Shown: piece after piece, positions 44,681 to 51,197 of the stretch
Numbering within the stretch: position 1 is the stretch's first letter
How the letters are laid out: each line of letters begins with the position of its first letter
NCBI GenBank assembly: GCA_949511925.1
Contig: CATEYX010000022.1
Span: 1 to 51,197 of the forward strand
Direction of reading: 5' to 3'
Origin: Cryomorphaceae bacterium
Lineage (GTDB): Bacteria; Bacteroidota; Bacteroidia; Flavobacteriales; BACL11
DNA: 51,197 bases
Made by a program: the position numbers and the translations under genes
Notes under the pieces: model-generated
Database searches by the model: none
What the model saw: only the letters and a program-made list of their open reading frames with translations
What the model was told of the DNA's origin: nothing

Positions 44681-45451
44681 TTAGTTATTGTTGATTAATA
44701 GATAAAGTGTTATTGCTGATATTGACATAGAAATCAAGTTTGGTAAACTAGAAAATGAATAAAATCTTTTATTTAATTGAGGCACATAAATCACATCATT
44801 TGGTTGCAACATAAAATTAGGATTGTTTAATGTTTTTATATCAGTTAAATCAACATAAAAAATCCTATTTGCATCATTATCATTTCTAAGAATTTTTATT
44901 TTCTTCAGGTTACCAAACTCTGTCATATAATTTGCTAGACTTAAAGCATATAAAACATTTGCCTCAGGATTAACTACCATGTAATTTCCAGGATTATTTA
45001 CTGCACCCAAGACACTTATCTCAAAATTAATTATATTTAATTTCACTATTGGTTTTTCAAAATAGGAAATTGCAATTTGCCTAATAATATTCTCTAACTC
45101 TCTTAATGTAAATCCTTCAGATTTTATTTTTCCTAAAGAAGGTAAGTCCAAAAAACCACCCTCTTTAATTAGATATCCATACAAGTATGGATTCTGCACC
45201 ATTAAATTTGAATTAGAAGTTTGTTCCTTATTAAAAAAATCGTGTTGTTGATTGGTAACTGTGCTAATTTGTACTGATATTAAATCACCAACTTGTAAGA
45301 GGTACTTATTAGTATTTAACTTTGCTTTTGATACATCCTTAGATGTTCTGAAATATTCAAAATCCTTATTTGTAACACAGGATGAAAAGAAAAAGAGTAG
45401 TACTAAAAGTAATACTACGAATTTTGATTCTACAAAAAAAAATTTATTCAT
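44681..45451 (-). CDS. wza: Outer-membrane polysaccharide export lipoprotein (Wza family)
   Basis: A 256-residue lipoprotein (signal peptide ends FFSSC, Cys25). The Poly_export domain starts at YLLQVGDLISVQI, followed by SLBB-like segments (FEISVLGAVNNPGNYMVVNP and YVPQLNKRF). A C-terminal hydrophobic segment (about 235-252) is present. It should form the outer-membrane export channel that works with Wzc. It is the first gene of the leftward operon and lies two bases before wzc. The unit is shorter than E. coli Wza (379 residues), as is normal in Bacteroidota. Confidence 0.9.
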   Translation of the reverse strand: MNKFFFVESKFVVLLLVLLFFFSSCVTNKDFEYFRTSKDVSKAKLNTNKYLLQVGDLISVQISTVTNQQHDFFNKEQTSNSNLMVQNPYLYGYLIKEGGFLDLPSLGKIKSEGFTLRELENIIRQIAISYFEKPIVKLNIINFEISVLGAVNNPGNYMVVNPEANVLYALSLANYMTEFGNLKKIKILRNDNDANRIFYVDLTDIKTLNNPNFMLQPNDVIYVPQLNKRFYSFSSLPNLISMSISAITLYLLINNN

Positions 45452-45513
45452 GAAATTGCAATTCTTTACTTGATTTATGATTTACAAATATGATAAAAAA
45501 AAATTAGATAGAC

Positions 45514-45537
45514 AATGCTGAAAGAAATATTAGCATT
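45514..45537 (-). terminator. Weak terminator of the E1 dehydrogenase gene
   Basis: A 6-bp stem (AATGCT/AGCATT, 12-base loop) directly follows the E1 stop on the minus strand, with a T tract about 11 bases later. Poor quality, but it separates the E1 gene from the polysaccharide operon. Confidence 0.3.
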
Positions 45538-47514
45538 CTAGTACGAAATCAAGTCTTTCAATTGAGTTTCAAAGCGTGCTTTAGCCAAAAACTCATCTTC
45601 TAATTCATGGGCAAAAGGAACAGGCGTGTCAATTGATGCAGAGCGCTTTACGGGAGCGTCTAAATATTCAAAACATTCATCAGCAATCATTGCTGACAAA
45701 TCAGCTCCAAAACCACCAATCATACAATCTTCATGCAATACAATAGCCCTTCCCGTTTTCTTTACTGAATCCAAAACAAACAATTTATCCAAAGGAACAA
45801 GGGTTCTTAAATCAATTAAATCTGCAGAAATATCAGGATTATTTTTCAAAACTTCCAATGCCCAATGAACTCCCATACCATAAGTTATTATACTTACATC
45901 AGCTCCTATTTTTATACGGTTTGCTTTTCCTATTTCGGTCGTAAAATAAGCATCTGAAACCTTACCACTTAAGCTTCTGTACAAAGCTTTATGTTCAAAA
46001 TACATTACTGGATTTGGGTCATTAATAGCCGCATTTAACAAACCTTTTGCATCCTCAGGAAAGGCAGGGTAAACTACTTTTAATCCTGGAGTATGAGTAA
46101 ACCATGCTTCATTAGATTGAGAATGGAAAGGACCTGCTCCAACTCCTGCCCCTGTAGGCATACGCACTACAACATCTACTTTTTCTCCCCATCTATAATG
46201 AGTTTTTGCCAAGTTATTAATAATCGGGTTGAAACCTGAAGTAACAAAATCAGCAAATTGCATCTCCATTACGGATTTGTATCCGTTAATTGACAATCCT
46301 AATGCAGCACTGACTATGGCTGATTCGCAAATAGGTGTATTGCGCACTCTATCTCTGCCAAATTCATTCATAAAACCATCTGTGATCTTAAATACACCCC
46401 CATAATCAGCAATATCTTGCCCCATAAGAATCAAATTATCATGTTTCTGCATGGATTGTTTTAATCCATCTGAGATAGCATCAATTAGTCGTTTATCTGT
46501 TTTCTCATTTGATGGTTGAATAATTTCAGGAACATAAGGGGCATAAATATCAGCCAACTCTTTTTCAGGAGTTGATGATATCCTTGGCTCTGAATCAGCA
46601 GTAGACCAAGCCGTATTTATTTCAGTTTTTATTTCTTTCTTTAATGCGTCTATTTCTTCTTGGGAAATCAATTTCTCTTTCAATAAAAAAGCTTCATAAT
46701 TTTCAACAGGATCCTTTTTAGCCCACATTTCCATTAAGTCCTTGGGAATATATTTTGTCCCAGAAGCTTCTTCATGTCCTCTCATTCTGAAACTCATACA
46801 TTCCAAAATGACAGGCTTAGGATTTTTAACAATCTGTTCTTTTATATCCTTAACAGCTGAATATACTTCCAAAATATTATTTCCATCAATCGTATAAGCA
46901 TCCATTCCGTAACCAATTCCTTTATCGGCAAATTGCTTACACCTGAATTGTTCAGAGCTTGGAGTGGATAAGCCATATCCATTATTTTCAATTACAAATA
47001 TTACTGGCAAATCCCAAACAGCTGCTACATTAAGTGCTTCATGAAAATCACCTTCACTTGCTCCACCATCACCTGTGAAAACAGCAGTAGTTTTTTTATT
47101 ATCTTTTAATTTATTAGCCAAAGCAATTCCATCAGCCACACCTAATTGAGGTCCTAAATGAGATATCATTCCAATAATATAGTGCTCTTTAGTCCCAAAA
47201 TGAAAAGAACGATCACGCCCTTTTGTAAAACCATTCGCTTTTCCTTGGAACTGTGAAAATAAACGATTCAAAGATACATTTTTAGTCGTGAAAACACCTA
47301 AATTCCTATGCATTGGTAGTAAGTATTCATCCTGACTTAAGGCTGCAGCTACACCTACGGAGATAGCCTCTTGCCCTATTCCTGAAAACCATTTTGAAAT
47401 TTTACCTTGTCTTAATAAAATTAACATCTTTTCCTCAACTAGTCTTGGTGTTAAAATAGACTTATATAAGTCCAATAACTCAACATCTGAAATTCCCTTT
47501 CTATTAAATTGCAT
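45538..47514 (-). CDS. Fused E1 alpha/beta subunits of a 2-oxoacid dehydrogenase
   Basis: A 658-residue protein. The N-terminal half is an E1 alpha domain with the thiamine diphosphate motif GDGGASEGDFHEALNVAAVW and ENNGYGLSTP. The C-terminal half is an E1 beta (transketolase-like) domain with MGQDIADYGGVFKITDG, FHSQSNEAWFTHTPGLKVVYP and ALYRSLSG. In Bacteroidota such fusions serve as E1 of the branched-chain 2-oxoacid (or pyruvate-like) dehydrogenase, feeding branched fatty acids; the substrate is not fixed by sequence. E2 and E3 are not adjacent. It is monocistronic by spacing. Confidence 0.9.
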   Translation of the reverse strand: MQFNRKGISDVELLDLYKSILTPRLVEEKMLILLRQGKISKWFSGIGQEAISVGVAAALSQDEYLLPMHRNLGVFTTKNVSLNRLFSQFQGKANGFTKGRDRSFHFGTKEHYIIGMISHLGPQLGVADGIALANKLKDNKKTTAVFTGDGGASEGDFHEALNVAAVWDLPVIFVIENNGYGLSTPSSEQFRCKQFADKGIGYGMDAYTIDGNNILEVYSAVKDIKEQIVKNPKPVILECMSFRMRGHEEASGTKYIPKDLMEMWAKKDPVENYEAFLLKEKLISQEEIDALKKEIKTEINTAWSTADSEPRISSTPEKELADIYAPYVPEIIQPSNEKTDKRLIDAISDGLKQSMQKHDNLILMGQDIADYGGVFKITDGFMNEFGRDRVRNTPICESAIVSAALGLSINGYKSVMEMQFADFVTSGFNPIINNLAKTHYRWGEKVDVVVRMPTGAGVGAGPFHSQSNEAWFTHTPGLKVVYPAFPEDAKGLLNAAINDPNPVMYFEHKALYRSLSGKVSDAYFTTEIGKANRIKIGADVSIITYGMGVHWALEVLKNNPDISADLIDLRTLVPLDKLFVLDSVKKTGRAIVLHEDCMIGGFGADLSAMIADECFEYLDAPVKRSASIDTPVPFAHELEDEFLAKARFETQLKDLISY

Positions 47515-47533
47515 CTTTGATTTTGTTTGACGC

Positions 47534-47541
47534 CAAAACTA
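47534..47541 (-). promoter_or_regulatory. Candidate -7 element (TAGTTTTG) for the E1 gene
   Basis: The minus strand reads TAGTTTTG 19 bases before the E1 start. No clear -33 TTG. Confidence 0.35.
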
Positions 47542-47577
47542 CTTAATATTTTCTTTACTTTGTTGAAAATTGAAAAG

Positions 47578-47694
47578 ATGAATTGGCAAGCAATAGCAGT
47601 ATTAATTATATTTGGGTTGGCAGTATATTTTCTATATAAAAAATATACAAAAAAGGATGATGATTGTAATAAAGGAAGTTGTTGTGATAATTAA
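47578..47694 (+). CDS. FeoB-associated Cys-rich membrane protein
   Basis: A 38-residue product with one membrane segment (about residues 5-20), a basic stretch KKYTKK and a cysteine tail (DDDCNKGSCCDN; Cys30, 35, 36). This is the layout of the FeoB-associated Cys-rich family, a small partner proposed for ferrous iron uptake. No feoA or feoB is in the window, so the link to iron rests on the family alone. It starts 63 bases after the divergent E1 gene. It is too short for many gene callers but its composition and codon use look genuine. Confidence 0.72.
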   Translation: MNWQAIAVLIIFGLAVYFLYKKYTKKDDDCNKGSCCDN

Positions 47695-47722
47695 TTCTAT
47701 CAAATATAAATAATAGATATAA

Positions 47723-47730
47723 TAAATTTG
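47723..47730 (+). promoter_or_regulatory. Candidate -7 element (TAAATTTG) for the sulfatase-like gene
   Basis: TAAATTTG lies 22 bases before the ATG at 47753, between the small Cys-rich gene and the sulfatase-like gene. No -33 TTG. Confidence 0.35.
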
Positions 47731-47752
47731 TGATAATTACCAAAAATTATAG

Positions 47753-49678
47753 ATGCTAAATAAACAATACATTGAAAATCTGTATAAGCTATCTATTAAG
47801 ATAGCAGCTATTTTAATCTTATATCAGCTTTGCAGACTACTCTTCTTTTTTTATAATTTAGAATATTTTTCAAATATCAATCTAATTGACTATTTAAGGA
47901 TTATTAAGGGGAGTATCCGTTTTGACATCTCAGCTATTTTTTATGTTAATTCACTTGTTATATTATTTAGCTTATTACCTAGTAATTTAATTTTTAAAAG
48001 ATGGTATAAAAATGTAATCTATTATCTTTTCATATACTGTAATTTACTTGGAATTGTAGTAAATATTATAGATGTCTTCTATTATCCGTTTAGTAAAAGT
48101 CGACTTACAATATCATTCTTGAATGAGTTCTCTAATGAAAAAAATATTTTTAGAATATTACTTGAATTCTGCAAGGATTATTGGTTTACAATTCCATTAT
48201 TAGTTATTGTATTCTATATTTTAAAAATTATAGCTAATAAAACTAAAATAGATTCCAAAACGATTCACTTCACTAAGAAAAATATATTTAGTTCTTCAAT
48301 AATATGTCTATTATGCTTGACAACAGTTGTGTTTGGTTTTAGAGGGTCATTCATTTTTAATAATAGGCCAATAACAATAAGTAATGCCGGAAAATACACT
48401 AATAACCCTAATGAGATTTCATTAATAGTTAACACCCCGTTCTCATTAATTAGAACCTATACTCTCCAGGATCTAAAAAGAAAAAATTACTTTAAAGAAA
48501 GTGATTTATTAAAATACACTGATATAGTCAAACTATATAAAAGAAAAAAAATAGTTAAAAAAAATGTTGTCATAATCATTCTTGAAAGTATGTCAACAGA
48601 ATATTATGGATTTTATAATAAAGATCAAAAAGACTATAGCGGATATACTCCATTTTTAGACTCTCTAATTAATCATAGTTATACTTCACATAATTCGTTT
48701 GGAAATGGAACTAAATCAATTGATGCTATTCCATCTATATTAGCAAGCATACCTGCTACAGAATTTCATTTCTCTTTATCAAAATATTGTACTAATAAAA
48801 TAGATGGAATTGGTAGTATTTTAAATAAAGAAGGATATCAAACTTCATTTTTTCACGGAGCACCAAATGGCTCTATGGGCCTTGAATCAATGAATAAACT
48901 ACTAGGAATTAAGAATTATTACGGCATGGATAATTATAATAATAAATCTGATTTTGATGGTGCATGGGGAATATGGGATGATAAATTTTTTAATTATTTC
49001 GCAGATGAATTAAATAATATGAAGGAACCTTTCTTTTCTAGTATATTCAGTTGCTCCTCTCATCATCCTTATAAAATACCAAAAGAGTTTAATAATAAAT
49101 TCAAAAAAGGAAAACACCCAATGCATGAATGTGTACAGTATACTGACCATTCACTTAAACTATTTTTCAATAAGATTAAGCATGAATCATGGTTCAAAAA
49201 CACCTTGTTTGTGATTACGGCAGATCATACAAACATCTCTTTTGAAAAAGAATATCGTTCACCAATAGGTATATTTAGAGTCCCAATAATTTTTTACGAT
49301 CCTTCAAATATTAATCTTAATGAAAAATCAGAAAAAATTATTCAACAGATAGATATCATGCCATCTATCCTTTCGTATTTGGATTATAATAAGCCATTTC
49401 TATCACTTGGAAATAATATATTTAATAATAAAAACGGATTTGCCATTAATTACAATAATGGTTTCCAAATGATTATAGATGAAAAAGTAGTGATATATAA
49501 TGAATTAGAAGAAGAAATAACTAAAATATTTGATTTCACTAAAGATTTAAGTCTAAAACAAAACATAATAAATGATATTGAAAATATAAAGATTGAACAG
49601 TATAAAAATAAAATCCAATCATTTATACAAACATATAATAATCGAATGATTGATAATAATTTTTCCCTTGAAAATTAG
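47753..49678 (+). CDS. LTA synthase/sulfatase-family membrane protein (phosphoglycerol transferase-like)
   Basis: A 641-residue protein with five N-terminal membrane segments (to about residue 205) and an extracytoplasmic alkaline-phosphatase-fold domain. Metal and catalytic blocks are VVIIILESMSTEYYG (Glu), NSFGNGTKSIDAIPSIL (probable Thr nucleophile), SCSSHHPYKIP and VITADHTN (Asp-His). In LtaS relatives this moves phosphoglycerol or phosphoethanolamine to a glycan or lipid. The substrate here is unknown; lipopolysaccharide modification is plausible in a Gram-negative. Its end overlaps the lipid kinase gene, so the two may act together on membrane lipids. Confidence 0.85.
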   Translation: MLNKQYIENLYKLSIKIAAILILYQLCRLLFFFYNLEYFSNINLIDYLRIIKGSIRFDISAIFYVNSLVILFSLLPSNLIFKRWYKNVIYYLFIYCNLLGIVVNIIDVFYYPFSKSRLTISFLNEFSNEKNIFRILLEFCKDYWFTIPLLVIVFYILKIIANKTKIDSKTIHFTKKNIFSSSIICLLCLTTVVFGFRGSFIFNNRPITISNAGKYTNNPNEISLIVNTPFSLIRTYTLQDLKRKNYFKESDLLKYTDIVKLYKRKKIVKKNVVIIILESMSTEYYGFYNKDQKDYSGYTPFLDSLINHSYTSHNSFGNGTKSIDAIPSILASIPATEFHFSLSKYCTNKIDGIGSILNKEGYQTSFFHGAPNGSMGLESMNKLLGIKNYYGMDNYNNKSDFDGAWGIWDDKFFNYFADELNNMKEPFFSSIFSCSSHHPYKIPKEFNNKFKKGKHPMHECVQYTDHSLKLFFNKIKHESWFKNTLFVITADHTNISFEKEYRSPIGIFRVPIIFYDPSNINLNEKSEKIIQQIDIMPSILSYLDYNKPFLSLGNNIFNNKNGFAINYNNGFQMIIDEKVVIYNELEEEITKIFDFTKDLSLKQNIINDIENIKIEQYKNKIQSFIQTYNNRMIDNNFSLEN

Positions 49679-50525
49679 ATTTATTATTAATCCTATTTCT
49701 GGTTCAGGAAAGCAAAAAGGTATTGAAGAATACATTACTGAACACCTTGAAAATTTTGAAATTATTTACACTAAAAAAGCTGGTGATGCAACTATAATAA
49801 GCAAAGAAGCAGCAAATGAAAACATAGATGCTGTCATAGCCGTAGGTGGTGACGGTACAGTCAATGAATGTCTAAAAAGTTTAGTAAATACCAATACAGC
49901 ACTTGGGGTTATCCCTTGTGGTTCAGGTAACGGATTTGCTTATCATATAGGTATGGATCGTACTACTGAAAAAGCAGTTAAACAACTGAAAAATATACGG
50001 ATTGAGGTTATAGATTCTTGCACAGCAAATGGAGTGCCTTTTGTTAATGTTTCTGGTATAGGTTTTGACGCCCACATTGCGAATTTATTTTCAACTTTAG
50101 CTGAAAGAGGTTTTATAAATTATGTAAAACTGGTATTTAGGGAATTGAGTTATAAAGCAAAGGAATATACCATTCGTTATAACAATATTGAACGAAAAGT
50201 AAATGCTTACATGATAGCCTTTGCCAATGCTAGTCAATATGGAAATGATGCGAAAATTTCACCTATGGCGGATTTTCAAGATGGATTACTAGATTGTGTA
50301 ATTCTTAAAGAATTCCCAAAATGGAAAATTCCATTTTTCATACTAAAAGTGGCTACAGGAAAAGCGCATCTTTCAAAGTATGTTGAAATTATACAATGTC
50401 AAAAAATGACAATAAAGGCAAAAGATACACTCCTTCACTTAGACGGAGAACCTTTCAGAGCTAGTAATCCTATTGAAGTAGCTCTATTGCCAAAATCTTT
50501 AAAAATATTAATTCCCAATGGATAA
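49668..50525 (+). CDS. Diacylglycerol kinase-like lipid kinase (DagK/YegS family)
   Basis: The start is set at TTG 49668 because the homologous N-terminus is KIRFIINPISGSGK; a longer TTG start at 49650 adds six residues that do not fit. There is no in-frame ATG and no clear ribosome site. The product of about 285 residues has AVGGDGTVNECLKSL and the PCGSGNGFAYHIG block of the catalytic domain, and an EPF-containing LDGEPF segment near the end. Such kinases phosphorylate diacylglycerol or related lipids. It overlaps the LtaS-like gene by 11 bases; recycling diacylglycerol released by that enzyme would be a sensible joint role (inference). Confidence 0.88.
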   Translation: MKIRFIINPISGSGKQKGIEEYITEHLENFEIIYTKKAGDATIISKEAANENIDAVIAVGGDGTVNECLKSLVNTNTALGVIPCGSGNGFAYHIGMDRTTEKAVKQLKNIRIEVIDSCTANGVPFVNVSGIGFDAHIANLFSTLAERGFINYVKLVFRELSYKAKEYTIRYNNIERKVNAYMIAFANASQYGNDAKISPMADFQDGLLDCVILKEFPKWKIPFFILKVATGKAHLSKYVEIIQCQKMTIKAKDTLLHLDGEPFRASNPIEVALLPKSLKILIPNG

Positions 50526-50856
50526 AAATAAGAAAAATAGAAAAGGAGTAATGTATTCTACCAACCCTGATTTTGAGTTTGATTACGAAAATGAGAAAAT
50601 TGATACCTTAGCAAATAATCAGCAAAACCTTAAAGTATGTATTGATAAACATAGGGCAGGAAAAATTGCAATCATCATAAAGGGTTTTGTAGGCAATACG
50701 AACGATTTGAAAGAATTAGGAAAAACACTAAAAGCAAAATGCGGTGTAGGTGGTAGTGCTAAAAATGGTGAGATTATTATACAAGGAGATCTAAGAGATA
50801 AGGTAATGGATATTTTAGCAAAAGAAGGCTATAATTACAAGCGAGTAGGAGGATAA
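50518..50856 (+). CDS. SUI1/YciH family translation initiation factor-like protein
   Basis: A 112-residue protein. Its C-terminal half is the SUI1 domain: KVCIDKHRAGKIAIIIKGF, LKELGKTLKAKCGVGGSAKN, EIIIQGDLRDKVMDIL, with the GYNYKRVGG ending. Bacterial YciH resembles eukaryotic eIF1 and can influence start-site selection in vitro; its role in Bacteroidota is unclear. The first 40 residues are charged and variable. It overlaps the lipid kinase gene by eight bases. The downstream 78 bases hold no strong terminator. Confidence 0.88.
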   Translation: MDKNKKNRKGVMYSTNPDFEFDYENEKIDTLANNQQNLKVCIDKHRAGKIAIIIKGFVGNTNDLKELGKTLKAKCGVGGSAKNGEIIIQGDLRDKVMDILAKEGYNYKRVGG

Positions 50857-50934
50857 ATCTTTAAGAATAAGATTATTAAACTATAATTTTCTAATTCATT
50901 AATAACAGGAACGTACTAACTAAAAAATATTAAG

Positions 50935-51017
50935 TGCCCAGAGCGGGACTCGAACCCGCACGTCTATAAGACACATGACCCTCAATCATGCCTGTCTACC
51001 AATTTCAGCACCTGGGC
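50935..51017 (-). tRNA. tRNA-Leu (anticodon GAG)
   Basis: The minus strand folds as an 83-base class II tRNA: acceptor GCCCAGG with CTCTGGGC side (one G-T pair), anticodon stem CATGA/TCATG with loop TTGAGGG, long variable arm (GTGTCTTATAGACGT) and T-arm GCGGGTTCGAGTCCCGC. The anticodon GAG lies at 50981-50983. The 3' CCA is not encoded and must be added. Confidence 0.93.
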
Positions 51018-51047
51018 AAAGTACTATGCAAAAATACATAAAAAAAG

Positions 51048-51069
51048 AATCCCGCTATTAAACGGGATT
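51048..51069 (-). terminator. Terminator between the two tRNA genes
   Basis: A 7-bp stem (AATCCCG/CGGGATT) with an 8-base loop and T tracts on both strands. It sits directly after tRNA-Lys on the minus strand, so tRNA-Lys and tRNA-Leu are probably separate transcripts. Confidence 0.75.
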
Positions 51070-51079
51070 TTTTTAGTCT

Positions 51080-51155
51080 TGGTGACCTGGCTGGGGCTCG
51101 AACCCAGGACCCCCTCATTAAAAGTGAGGTGCTCTACCAGCTGAGCTACCAGGTC
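51080..51155 (-). tRNA. tRNA-Lys (anticodon UUU)
   Basis: The minus strand folds as a class I tRNA: acceptor GACCTGG/CCAGGTC, D-arm AGCTCAGCTGGTAGAGC, anticodon stem CCTCA/TGAGG with loop CTTTTAA (anticodon TTT), T-arm CTGGGTTCGAGCCCCAG. The 3' CCA is encoded at 51080-51082, unlike in the neighbouring tRNA-Leu. Confidence 0.95.
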
Positions 51156-51197
51156 GGTCAAAATCGGCTGCAAATATATTACTTTTCTTTAATCAGA

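Overview
The window looks like chromosomal DNA from an AT-rich, probably marine, member of the Bacteroidota (Flavobacteriales-like). The evidence is the gliding gene pair gldF-gldG, a TonB-dependent receptor next to a DUF4249 lipoprotein, secreted proteins with C-terminal sorting domains of the type IX secretion system (T9SS), TAnnTTTG promoter elements and weak use of Shine-Dalgarno sites. No phage, insertion sequence or CRISPR array was found. About 46 genes fill the window and only one gap exceeds 300 bases.

Region 1 (1-8100): the end of xerD, an MFS transporter, a small membrane protein, a methyltransferase and a secreted endonuclease/phosphatase-fold protein run rightward. A leftward operon follows: phoH, purC, a family 2 glycosyltransferase, an ECF-like sigma factor and rsmG. 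Region 2 (8188-15146): a rightward, tightly overlapping run of SAM hydrolase, gldF, gldG and a DUF4340-like protein, then dnaN and two outer-membrane beta-barrel candidates. Region 3 (15147-17478): a decayed zinc-dependent phospholipase C/S1-P1 nuclease-like pseudogene that fills the only large gap, then a ComB-family gene and gcvT leftward. Region 4 (17581-29358): an amino-acid permease fused to a Usp domain, two large secreted proteins sharing a fibronectin-like module, a YwaF-type membrane protein, and a TonB receptor plus DUF4249 lipoprotein pair. Region 5 (29376-33994): trxB, recQ, fmt and trmH.

Region 6 (34118-45451) is the most interesting part. It is one leftward surface-polysaccharide operon: wza, wzc, a sialic-acid synthase, a CMP-sialate synthetase fused to a HAD phosphatase, a three-part protein with nucleotidyltransferase-like and ParB-like segments, a probable GT-B transferase, two GT4 glycosyltransferases and a Wzx-type flippase. 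The synthase and the fused synthetase/phosphatase resemble animal NANS and CMAS, which suggests a 9-phosphate route to a nonulosonic acid (KDN or Neu5Ac). The Wzc tail is a Gly-Tyr repeat encoded by 12-bp tandem repeats.

Region 7 (45538-51197): a fused E1 alpha/beta 2-oxoacid dehydrogenase, a 38-residue FeoB-associated Cys-rich protein, an LtaS-like sulfatase-fold membrane protein, a diacylglycerol-kinase-like lipid kinase, a SUI1/YciH protein, and tRNA-Leu(GAG) and tRNA-Lys(UUU) on the minus strand. All functional calls come from reading translations and remembered family motifs; no search was run.
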